Assembly (NCBI GenBank): GCA_027475525.1
Contig: JAMWFC010000115.1
Coordinates: 1,550,001 to 1,614,000 of the forward strand
Reading direction: 5' to 3'
Source of the DNA: Macrolepiota albuminosa
Lineage: Eukaryota > Basidiomycota > Agaricomycetes > Agaricales > Agaricaceae
Length of the DNA: 64,000 bases
Shown: piece after piece, positions 45,287 through 56,017 of the stretch
Numbering within the stretch: the stretch's first letter is position 1
Layout of the letters: each line of letters begins with the position of its first letter
Translations under genes and position numbers: made by a program
Notes under the pieces: model-generated
Told to the model about the DNA's origin: nothing
Seen by the model: the letters and a program-made list of their open reading frames with translations, nothing else
Database searches by the model: none

Positions 45287-45959
45287 GAAGTTTTTGACCT
45301 CATCCTCAATTGCATTCTGCAAAAGCAATTATCTGACATCAAAGAGCTTGCTGATGTAATATAGCCCAATATGGCAGGCTTCCCATGCAAGGGAGAAAGG
45401 ATATGAGGTCTCAGTTGTTAAATAGAAATCTGACATCAGGTGTTATTTTTAATTACAGACACCCTCTTGGTGTCTGCCAATGAAAAGACCAATCAACATC
45501 TCCAATGATCAGATAGACTAAACTTTGTGTTTTGTGTTAAAGGCATCACCTGTAAGTAAAGATCATATTATAACCTTTAGATTATAGAAAACCAAAAATT
45601 CTAGGAAAATTTCTAATGAGAAAGTCAGACATAGAAATAACCACAATTTTTATTTGTAATTTGATAGACCATCTCTCAGAATTGGCTATTTAGTATGCAA
45701 GCTGTCTATTTATAACTAGCTGCTTTATTAAAAATAACTCTATGTGTTTGAATGCATGGCTGGTGGCCTGTAAAAGTTCTCAGTATTTCTATACATCTAG
45801 TTATCTCTTTGTACTCTTTCTGTCTATTTAAGCACAATGCATTCTTTGTTTCCACATTTTGAGAAAAGAGGCTGGAGATCTCTTGACTCAAAATAGTGTC
45901 TTGTATTCTGTGGGTTGGCTTGTGTGAGCTGCAATTCCCACTACTGCTAGGAGTGCCAC
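45287..45959. other. AT-rich interval
   Basis: No recognisable gene. The right end grades into the minus-strand DIRS-like relic. Confidence 0.35.
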
Positions 45960-46757
45960 AACATGTTGAGCAAAGCATGGACACCTCTTTTGAAGAAGCA
46001 GACTTACGTTATCTCACCGGTGGGAGGGCCACCATGATCCTTGTCACCTATTCCAATGCCTGTGAATCCTGCAGGTACTGTGCCAGCACTGCTGTATGCT
46101 TTCTGAGGTAAAGAACAAAGATGTTGCTACCCCAGCAACCCATCACCTTCACTACTTTGAGTGGCACTCCTCTCAGTAGATACTCCAATACCAAACCAAC
46201 CCTTATGCCATGGAACTTGAAGACCCCTATGTTCAAATCTTTTGCAATCTTGTTAANNNNNNNNNNNNNNNNNNNNNNNNNNNNNNNNNNNNNNNNNNNN
46301 NNNNNNNNNNNNNNNNNNNNNNNNNNNNNNNNNNNNNNNNNNNNNNNNNNNNNNNNGGAGGCTGACATTACTGTCTTGACTCTACTCAAGTCTTCTTCTG
46401 CTGCTGTATCTGTGTCATTTGGGTCTTCTGCTTTTGTGGGTCTCTATAGCAGTAGGTGGTCCTTGACAAGACAGTGTGGTTGCCATCCCAATGTGCTGGA
46501 GTTAAACCCAGCTGGTATAGTCTTGGGCACCCATTGGACATTAGTTCTAGCAAAGGAGCTCCAAATCTGGGGACCCCGTTAGGAGTTTCAATTACTGAGC
46601 TCTCCCCTCTGGAGCTCTCTAAAATGCTCATCATTGAAGTTCCTCCATGCACTTGTCTCCCATGCCATGTGGCACTGCACTCAGGCTGCTGCCATGCTGT
46701 ACCCACCCTTTTATAATAACCATATCTCAGTGAGAAAAGATTCTGATGTGCAGTCAA
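45960..46757 (-). pseudogene. Tyrosine recombinase of a DIRS-like element
   Basis: Read on the minus strand, the C-terminal part gives FHGIRVGLVLEYLLRGVP, then KVVKVMGCW and LYLRKHTAVLAQYL, matching the HxxR...W...Y layout of tyrosine recombinases, with the helix after GVP typical of fungal YR elements. The gap at 46257-46356 removes the middle. 46386-46757 appears to be the N-terminal portion, with several stops and shifts. Confidence 0.65.
46257..46356. other. Assembly gap (100 N)
   Basis: Fixed-length run of 100 N inside the DIRS-like recombinase; true size unknown. Confidence 0.99.
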
Positions 46758-46799
46758 CCAGAAGGTATTTGGCCTCCCCCTAGAGGTCTGTTGAAGGTA

Positions 46800-47262
46800 A
46801 GAGCCTAGAACTTGAGAGTAGATGTCTCTTGAAGGTCTATTTGCTGGGTTGCCAATACTCAGGACATATGCTATGTAGATGTTCTCCTATCTCTCCTTGT
46901 GCTTAAGAAATGCATGTATGCATTGAAACACTGTGTTGATGGCTGCATTCCTGCTCCAACCATTCCACCATCTCTCAACCACCCCTTGATTGTCTCCATA
47001 CACTCTGTATCCTGTGTCAGGTTCTGTAGTTGTAATGATTGTCTAAATCAGAAGCTCAAAACTAACTGCCTCTGCCCACTGAATGTCTTTCTTGCCGTTC
47101 CATGACTGCAATCCTGGGATGAGACACCATGTTCTTGAGTAGCCACTAATACAATGGCAACTCCAATGCCTGAGCTGGCATCTGAGTAGGCCCCAATATC
47201 TGATAATGTGACTGACCTTTGTATTGGCCTTCCTCTGTCTGATCAAAGTGTCATCTCCCACA
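46800..47262 (-). pseudogene. RNase H of the DIRS-like element
   Basis: On the minus strand, reading across frames: DIGAYSDASSGIGVAIV, GYSRTWCLIPGLQSWNGK, DIQWAEAVSFELLI, then VYGDNQGVVERWWNGWSRN and YVLSIGNPANRPSRDIYS. These correspond to the Asp, Glu and Asp positions and the NPAD-PSR tail of DIRS/Ngaro RNase H. Confidence 0.75.
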
Positions 47263-48034
47263 AATCCAGTTCTTGTAGTACCCCTCTCATTGCATGCTTA
47301 TGAGCAAAAGGATGCCTGGTAGCATTGCCTCCAGTGCCACCAAGTAAGCTTGTTCTTCTGGATCAACCATGGTGGTGTGTAGGAGCTTTCCATGTAACTT
47401 TTGGATGTCTTGTAAGTTGAAGACCAATTGTTTCCTCCATTTCTGGATCACTTTCTGATACTTCTCAACTTTCTCATTTGCCAAGGCCACTGTGCAGGAT
47501 GGCAGGTCCCACTTCAGCCTGATGTAGATGTTAGAGCTGGTGAATGCTCTGCCTTTTGACTTCTTCCAAGGTATCTCCAGCTCCTCTGAGATTTCATCAA
47601 TATTGTACATGTTGTAGGCAAACTCTGAGTCCCTGTTTTCCTGCCTCATAGTATGTCTCATATTTGCAATGGAAACTAGCAATCCTCTGCAAATTCTTGT
47701 GTCAACCCATTGTCTGATATATCATCCCCATACCAAATCTGACCTCCAGACTGGTGAGTTCCATGCTCCTTGATCTCCTCTCTCCACTGTCTCCTTTTGT
47801 TGTTGTAGCCATCTAGGTATTGATGCTGGATTTGGATAAATAAATAATTATTGACCTACCTTGTGACCAGTCCAATTTCTCTGTGGCACATGATGTAAGC
47901 TCTGCATCTGCCACTCTCCTATATCTGCCAGCAGAAGGAGACGCTCCAAAGCACAGTGCTGCATCAATGCAGTAGCTGTCTTTGCCAGTCCTAATCACTA
48001 CTGCTGGCCACTGTGAGTGGTGTAGTAGTATCAT
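47263..48034 (-). pseudogene. Reverse transcriptase and connection of the DIRS-like element
   Basis: 48034-47813 reads SYCIDAALCFGASPSAGRYR, the region before the catalytic box, followed by WYGDDISDNGLTQEF near 47730 (the D-D box). 47682-47287 reads VEKYQKVIQKW...DIQKLHGKLLHTTMVDPE, the helical connection typical of fungal DIRS-like RT. Order RT, RNase H, recombinase on the minus strand supports a single element about 2 kb or longer. Confidence 0.72.
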
Positions 48035-48559
48035 TCTATAGGCTTCTTCTATGTTACATACTGCTGTCTGGGAGCCTGGCAGGAGTTCTGAGATGATCTG
48101 GCATATTGTTGATGATGCTAACTGTAGTTAGGTGCACTGAACATTATGCAGTACAACACTGTCTCCAGCACCTGGCATGCATAGTAGGTAAGAAGTTCTG
48201 ACAGAGTCCTGGTGTGCTTGAAATAATATGATCAGACAATGCACTAGATAATAGTGCTCCTAATGTTACCTAGCAAATTGTAAGCTCCATAGCTTGGGCA
48301 AAGATTGTGCAAAAAAAAAATAGCACAATGAAATATGCCTATAGGTGGCACTGTAAACAATATAGACAGTGGTAGCACTCAACCTAGTGAAAAAGTCAGG
48401 TCAAGCTAGTGCAATTTGAATGATGAGAGTAACTGAGTGCTGGTGAGTTATAATTTGTTGTTATTTACAAATTGAGTAGCTATCTTTTATACTATGCACT
48501 ACTGTATTTTGAAAATGAGTCTATCTGCCGCACTACCAATTAGTGCCTCTCCTTATAGT
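48035..48559. other. Decayed repeat interval
   Basis: Perhaps the 5' part of the DIRS-like element; no frame recognised. Confidence 0.35.
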
Positions 48560-49200
48560 TACAACTAATTGTGACCTGTCAATGGTGACCAGTAGCACAT
48601 GGATGACAGCGACCAACAGCATAACAGCCTATTGGCTACAGCAACTCTAAAACTACTTAAAATTGTATAAGTCTGCTCACTTTTTAATATGAATGTGATT
48701 GGCCAGGCTTTTCTGGGGTATGGTCAGAAAATCCTCAACAGACGCCATGAGCACTAACTCTGATGCTAAACATTGTACCTTTTTCTGATAAGTTAAAATG
48801 TTGGGTTTTTAGTATATTCTGTTTTGTTGTTGTCAATTCTTTATACTTCTGATTGAGATGCCTTGACAAATAGCAGCACCTAATGCTAACCCCTTCTGGA
48901 ACTGATCAGGGTTTGGTCAGAGTTACCTCCCTGCTATTGTGCTAGTGCTATGAGTCCTGAGCCTCCTGAGTTCTTGAAGTCAATGAATAGTGGGTGACAA
49001 GTAGCTGAATAATAGCGGTTGAGACTGCTAAATAAAGCCTATATTGAGTAGCAACAGCCAGAGGTGTTCTGAGTCCAAGAAGGTTGCTTGAGTCTCTAGG
49101 CTGACAAGTGTTGATAGGCCTATAGTATTCCTTGATGCACTCAGCCCAAGTAGAAGTCTATCAATAGATGGACAGATGAGATGAGCTATGACACTCTGAG
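48560..49200 (+). repeat. Dispersed LTR/leader-like repeat, copy A
   Basis: Matches the reverse complement of about 63430-64000 over several hundred bp. Shared segments include ACTCTAAAACTACTTA, TGATCAGGGTTTGGTCAGAG and the block near GTAGAAGTCTATCAA. The other copy retains AGCGCTAA where this one has AGCACTAA, i.e. CpG lost here. Confidence 0.7.
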
Positions 49201-50864
49201 TCTGCTGAGTAGTCTCAATCTTCACATTTAGATGCAGGGAGTTGGAAGTGGAAGTGAAGACAACAATATAGCAACAAGAGAGGCATTGTTCTCAAGCTGA
49301 GACATGTGGGTGACAGACAGGAGAAGGAGGAGAGAAGGTCTTAGCTGAAGCTTTGACCAAGGGAAGGTATCTTGTATGTTGGAGGGGGTGCTTACAATTT
49401 TAGTCAGAGAATCATTAACAGGGAGCAATATATTAGACAATTCTACTGATAGACATGAAAACTGATTAGCACCAGGTGGTGGTGGCATACAACTCATCCA
49501 TTGCTCTACTGAAAACTCTTCCCTGCAGAACCAAAGAACTCATCCAAAGGTTCTGCTACAGCCTCTACAGGACCCAAGGACTCATCTAAAGGTTCTATTA
49601 CAGTCTGTATATCTGGAGAAGGGTTTCCTCAAATGTCTTGGGCAGCAAGGAGCTAGGAAAGGAGCTCTTCCTGCTCTAAGGCTAAGAGATAGTGCACCTT
49701 CAACCTCTGAGAGCAGGCTTTCCACAGCAACAGCAGAGGAGAAAAAGAGAGGAATGTTGACAAGAGGCATCAACATCTATAGGAACTTCCAGAAGAAGGA
49801 GACGTGCTGCAGATACATGAGCTGAGGCTGGAGCACAAAATGGAAAGGAAGGCTGGATAGAATGACAAGCAGGTAGCAATGCCTGTGAGGTGGAATAAGA
49901 GGTAGTTTCTCAATGAAGCTCATGTCTTAACTCCATGAGCTGCTACTGGTCACATGCCACTAGATATCAGGACTCAATATGCATATTGTCTGGTCATTCT
50001 TCTGGCATGCTGTCAATCAGATTTATAGGAGAAGGGAGGAGGCCATCTCAGAAAGTGAGGCAGAGCTGAAGACCATCCAGATAGCTGGCCTGTTCAGCAA
50101 AAGCTCTGAAGGAGTCAATGTACTCATCTAAGGTCTGTTTCCCCTATCCATATTGATGAGGGTCTCAAAGAGTAAGGGCTGCTACCTTGGCAGGATCCAA
50201 GTGGAAGAACTTAGTCCAAAACTCCTTTTCAAACTGAGCCCAACTCCTAAAACTCTCAACTCCTCCAGGGTGTCAACAAACTCAGAACACATATGTCAAA
50301 GCTCACTCAGACTTCATATAGGAAAGGACCCAGGCAATCTTGAGAGCATTAGAAGGGAAAGCCTCACCACTTAGCTAAATATAAGTGATGTATGACTGCA
50401 AGAAACGCTCACCATAGCTCGATCACCATTGACCACATCAGGAAGTGCTAAATAAGGAATGTTGGTATGAACAGAGGGGAGGCCTCAGAGCAAGGGACTG
50501 GAGGTGTGTCAGCCCTAAATAGAGATGCTTGAAGAGGGGTAGAAGTAAGAGGGAGGTCCTCTAGGAAGGCCTGAAGGAAATGAGAGATAGTATCTGTGGC
50601 CTGATACAATCCAACAAGTTCAGTGATGTGGAGGGTGAGGGAAGCTTGAGTAGTCTGCACCTGAGTCTCCAGAGCAAGCAAGTGACCCCAGGCATCATCT
50701 TGAGGGGCAGAAGCATCCAAGAGAGCACCTGAGAGGGCTGGCTGGGTCATAGAAGCAGCAGAGGGACAGAGGGTAATACAGTGGAGGGGTGACCTGAAAA
50801 GGCAAGAGAGGGTTCAAGCAGGCTGATGGGGGCTCTCAGACCAAAATGTAGAGACTTGTTCTGC
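49200..50864 (-). pseudogene. Gag relic of a minus-strand gypsy element
   Basis: 50750-50448 is open (MTQPALSGALLDASAPQDDA, with predicted helices). Downstream, ignoring stops, it reads WAQFEKEFWTKFFHLDPAKV, then QTLDEYIDSFRAFAEQASYL, the retrotransposon Gag pattern. The stops are largely TGA/TAG where CGA, CAA or CAG would fit. 50840-50850 contains the reverse of TTTTGGTCTGAGAGCC, a possible primer-binding site. Confidence 0.72.
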
Positions 50865-51383
50865 TGTAAGAATGACCTCTGGAGGCTATGGCTCAGTCAC
50901 ACAGCTGGCAGAGGGAGATCCAAAGTGTATTAGAATATATAATAACAATATCATAATGACTACTCATCTGGCAGAGACAGATCCAAAGAGAACAAGTCTA
51001 GGGATTCCCTATGCCAGGTTGGATGCTTTTTGGGCCTCTGAAGCATGGGAAACAACTATACAGTACAACAAAATCTTAAAAACTTAAAAATTGCCTAAAT
51101 AAACAACTATACAAACAAAGCAGGAAAACTCTGGACTTTGGAAGTCAGAAAGGCAAACTCCAGCTTATGTAAGTGGCCTGGAAGTGGTACTAAAGAGCCC
51201 ACACTTGTCTGAATAATAGCTAAAGAGCCAGAGCACCTCAAAGACTGAAAGTAGTACAAATAAATAGTGTTGAAAGAATAGAAGCAGTAAAGTAAAAGAA
51301 TGACAAAGGAAATAAGAAAATGAATGAAGAGAGAATGAAGGAAGAAGAAACAAAAAAGGGAGACGATGAGGAGTCCCCTGACA
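50865..51383 (-). repeat. LTR (minus orientation) of the same element
   Basis: On the minus strand it starts TGTCAGGGGACTCC (51383) and ends CATTCTTACA (50865), 519 bp, upstream of the gag relic, so it is the 5' LTR. It pairs in inverted orientation with the LTR at 53047-53545. Confidence 0.78.
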
Positions 51384-52379
51384 CAGGTGGACACATCATG
51401 ATATGCAATGAAGTCTAGCATATTTTTTTAGAATATGAACTTTGTCTACCTCTTTCTCGATGGTGACTTGCTTTTGAGATGTCTTCACCTCCTGAGCTAC
51501 AATTGGCTCATCTAACTCAGCTGGAGTGGTTGTCACAGCCTTAACCTCAGATAATGCCTATTGAGGCACTCTGCTAACACTATATTGATGGTTTGTGGTG
51601 TTTTGACACCAAATATAGTTTTGATGTGACTCATTTGCTTGACAAGGCACATTCAACAGATTCATTGCATCTGCAATTACTGGTGCTCATTGGCGCACAA
51701 TTATTTTGCATTCTACTGTGTCAGCCAATGTGGCTGTTGAGACTGCTGACTCTCAAGCTACCTTATGCTTGAGATACTCAATTACTTTGAGTTTGAAGAT
51801 GCATACAAATAATTCAATATATTCTGTCAAATCTGCCTGAGGTATATCATGGCTTCTAGCAGCCAACAATTGTAAATGCTTCACTACATAATGCTGCAGA
51901 CACTTTTGCATCAATTCTTTGAAAACTGATGGATATCAGTCCAAAACTAGTTGTAACTAGATAGACAAGGTCAAAAGTAATCTTTTACTCTTCTCATTAT
52001 CTGATGATTCCAGTTCTGACTCTAAGTCCAGAACTTTTCTGAGGCCTTCATGCCTCACTTCCAGCTCTGCCTCTTCTATGCAATCCTGTTCCTTAGGTGC
52101 TGGCAGCACATGTTCTATCCATACAACTTTGTTGTTCTCACTACTGACCCATATTGCTGATCCTTGCTGACACTGAGTTGTCATTGACAATGACTGTCCT
52201 AGTCCAGTGGTATTGTCTGCTACAAACTCTAAGTGCCGCTCAGTTGGAGCAGTCCAAAACAGGGTGCTATGCATAAAAGCACTGCTGTGCACCATCTCTG
52301 AGTACTGTGTAAGGTCCGGTGATACGACGCTGTACCAGCAGTCAGAGACACAACATGCACCAGAAGTCAAAATAAACAT
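51384..52379 (-). other. Unrecognised decayed coding region
   Basis: 52379-51957 is a 140-residue minus-strand frame (HLEFVADNTTGLGQSLSMTT...) followed by further in-phase segments with stops down to 51430, such as LQLLAARSHDIPQADLTEYI. I recognise no family. The sequence is CpG-poor. Confidence 0.35.
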
Positions 52380-53046
52380 TTAATCATAAGGCTGAAAACT
52401 GTAAGCCTCCTGGTAGCAGTCTCAACAAATTATATCTCCAAAAACACCCCAATAAATACACAGACAGTACAGAACAAAGGGCAGGGACCAGCTCAAGCTA
52501 TCCACTCAACAATAGTCCAACCACTGTAATGGGGAGGGGAAGCATGGGAGCTGGCAGAAGTGACGAAATGGGATCAATTTGTGATGATCTAGATCAAGAT
52601 CAGATCTGACAATGCCTGATTTGACATGACTGAAAGGGGAAAGGAAAAGAAGCATGGAGGGATGTCAAAAGAAGCATGGAATGCAGGGAAGCGCTAAAAG
52701 GGGAAAGAAGGATCTATGAATGGGATCATGCTAAATGGAGCTGAAGCAAATGGGGAAGTGGCAATCAGAGACATCTGGAGGAATGGTGGAACTGGTGGCA
52801 CCAAAACATGCCTCCCAAAAGGGAAATTGGACTATCAAATATGTTCTGGAGGCTGGGGAGTTGACAACAAAAGAGTCATGTGTAGATAGTGGTCTGTGCA
52901 CCAGAAAAACAGTATAAATAGCCCAAGTTTAGTAGAGAATAGACAGGCATTTGATAGGCAAAGGCTCAGTGGTTCCCAGGGAGTGAATCACCTAGGCTAG
53001 AGTTTATTGAACCTCTTCTTGGAAGTCTATTGGAAAACAAAGGCTC
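52380..53046. other. Interval with a TATA-like site
   Basis: AGTATAAATAGCCC near 52911 resembles a promoter. A 60-residue plus-strand frame lies at 52735-52917. Otherwise nothing recognised. Confidence 0.35.
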
Positions 53047-53545
53047 TGTCAGGGGACTCCTCATTTCTTCCTTCTCTCACTCCTTATCTCTTCACTCTCC
53101 TTCCATTCATTCTCTTATTTCTTCTGACATTATTTCATTTTACTGTTTCTATTCTTTCAACACTATCTGTCAGTACCACTCTCAGCCCTTGAGATGCTCT
53201 GGTTCTTTAGCCACCATTCAGACAAGTGTGGGCCCACTCAGCACCGCTTCCAGACTGCTTATATAAGCCAGAGTTTGCCAGAGTTTGCCCCTTATTTGTA
53301 CAAGTGTTTGTGTAGGCAATTTTCGAGTTTTTAAGGTTTTGTTGTACTGTACAGTTGTTTCCCATGCTTCAGAGGCCCCAGAAGCGTCCAACCTGGCATA
53401 GGGAATCCCTAGACTTGTTCTCTTTGGATCTCCCTCTGCCAGGTGAGTAGCTACCTTGATATTGTCAGTATATATTCTAATACACTTTGGATCTCCCTCT
53501 GCCAGCTGTGTGACTGAGCCACAGCCTCTAGAGGTCGCCCTTACA
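53047..53545 (+). repeat. LTR (plus orientation) abutting gypsy copy 2
   Basis: 499 bp, TGTCAGGGGACTCC to CGCCCTTACA, the inverted counterpart of 50865-51383. It joins directly to gypsy internal sequence equivalent to copy 1 position 21247. The flanks GGCTC and CACAC do not match, so this is not a clean solo LTR; a rearrangement removed what lay upstream. Confidence 0.78.
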
Positions 53546-56017
53546 CACACAGCAATCGGGGGTCTCGACCCCCTGGAGCCACACTTCCGAGGAATGCTCG
53601 GCATGACGCAATCAAGACGTCGGAATTGAGCTAGTGGAGGCACTAGCATGGGTGCAAGAAGTGCCCGAAGTAAGACCGGTGAGTACTTTTTATACTCCAG
53701 CGGGACAAGGGTGGCGTGAGGAGCCCCGCACATGCGTAACCAAGACCATAGGACAGATATGTCAGGTCTGGATGGGCACGATAGTACTGTGCTCAAAGTG
53801 GAGAGTGAGGCATCCATGATGCCACGCGTGCCCATGGCCGAAACGTTGAGCGACAGAGTCGCGTATCAACATATGCGCAATGGCGACCTCAGGACTAAGG
53901 GACAATCCCTTATTGATGATCAGGGCATTGTATTTGAGGGCACTAAGCCCATTGACAAGATGCGTCGTCAATTCGTCACGCAGGATCAGGAGAATCAAGC
54001 TTCTCCAGGTCCAGGGCAGCACAACGATCATGATCGAGGAGACTTCCTTGATCGAGATGGCGCCACGAGACGTGATGTTCCTGGTAATGGCCAGGATGAC
54101 AGCCCTAGGTCGATTCCTCGAGACGAGGGCAATTATGCCCACAGTCGAGGAGGCTCGGGACATCCTCCGCAAGGTGGACGGGGGAAGTCACTTCCCCATG
54201 CCGCTGATTTGGCGACTAGATCCCCGGGTCAGCGGGAGGCCATTTGAATGCATCGTGAAGCCATGCACGATCACCTGCATCAAGTAGTTGATGATGCCCT
54301 GGGCGTAACCTTATGGTTACCAGACGGAGTGAAGCTGCGTAAAGCAGACAGTAGGCACATTCGCGCCTATACAGGCGCGTCCAAGTTCAGCGACCTGGAA
54401 GATTGGGCGATGGATGTATGCACCCATCTCGCCATGTGCTTATATGGAGGCGACCGTATGGAATGAGAACGAATCTTCGTTCTTCCTGAGTTCTTGGCTG
54501 GAGAGGCCATGGGTTGGTTTCGACGGGCAGTACTGCACGTCAATCGTGTTCAATATGACTGGACGTTTAAAGGAGTCCTTACAGGACTGTACAATCAATT
54601 CGTACACCCCTCAACGCTCCAGGATGCAAGGCGGGACTTCCAGTTTGCCAAGTACACCGAGAAGTTGGGAGTACAAGGGTTCTATGATACCCTTAATGAC
54701 CATGCCCAGAACATGGCAGTATACCCGGACGGGTATACAATGCTCGAAACGTTCTTGGATGGCATTCCAGCGGATATGCGCCGCTATTTGATACGTGAGG
54801 ACGGCTTGTCCCCAGAAGTCAACGATGTGGAAGAATTTGTGGCATATGCCATCCGGTATGAGCAGTCTCTGAAGACTGCTAACCACTACGAACATCGGAG
54901 TGGACACAAAGGGGGACCCAGACGACTACCGCCTGGTGGGACACCCTCACGGGGTCAGCATGTGGGGACCTTCCTGGCCAAAAAGACCGATTTGGACCGT
55001 GACCACAACATGCGGTTTGTTGTACGCAGAACCCCTGCTGCGAACCGAGGGCGGAGCTGCCCATGCCCAGAGCGGGCGCCGGACGGAGAACGTCCTAAAC
55101 CAAGGCCAGACTTCAAACTGGCCAACTCACCTGGGCAGTTGGGGACTTGTTTCGCATGTGGCCAACCAGGCCACTACGCTACCAACTGCCCTGCAAAGCC
55201 AGGAGCCCCAAGGAAGGGGTATACACCCCGTGCCCACCTTCGAGCTGCACATACTGCAGCCGCGAGTGGGAGTGATGGAGATGTATCTGCCGATTCTGAG
55301 GCAGAGCACCCCACAAACAACCAGGAGCCTCCACAGGAGGCATTGGGTGCCGAGCCCGAGAGTGTGGTCGTGGAGGGGGAGGAGTACGTCACAGTCGACA
55401 TATATGACAACGTCTACGACAATGAATATTATAGTCGCGACAGCGACTCTGAGTGCCTAGCGGCGATGATGGATTGGCCATCCACAAATGATCCCAAATG
55501 GAATAACGTGGTTCGGATAAAGAAGGTGACTCTTCGTCATGCAGAGGGCACTTTACAGTGTCCTACATTGAAACAAGCAGACAAGGAGTGCCTGGTCTCA
55601 TATGTGGACGTAGACGGCCACAAGGCATGGACCCTATGGGACTCTGGGAGTACTACATCGGGCATAACGCCCCAGTTCGCCCATGTGTACGGAATATCCG
55701 TGCAGGAGTTGGATACGCCATTGGCGTTACAGCTGGGCACCGTAGGGAGCCGAGCCATGGTGCAGTACGGGACAAATGTGAATGTCCAAACGCCGGGCTC
55801 ACGTAGCCGTGAATACATGGATGTAGCGAACTTCGATCGCTACGACATGATACTGGGAACACCATTCATGCGGCGTAACAAAGTCATACTAGACTTTGAC
55901 CACTGTCAGGTAATAGTGAATGGGAAAGTGATCCCAGCCAAACGTGCTGCAGCAGACAACACTGATAATCGTCTGCGACATCATCGCACTATGGAGAAAC
56001 GCAAGGACTCTCCATGA
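53546..56017 (+). pseudogene. Gypsy copy 2 Gag-protease
   Basis: Frame 2 throughout, matching the copy 1 protein from QSGVSTPW-like sequence on. Stops at 54245 (copy 1 CAA) and 54464 (copy 1 CGA). The knuckle CFACGQPGHYATNC and LWDSGSTTSG are intact. It has single units at each place where copy 1 is duplicated and so serves as the reference for copy 1. It ends at the same UGA (56015) as copy 1, with the stem-loop at 56021-56041. Confidence 0.9.

Noticed and set aside
46048..46582. Reading frames that run through the 100-N gap
   Set aside because: Gap length is a placeholder, so frame continuity across it is meaningless.
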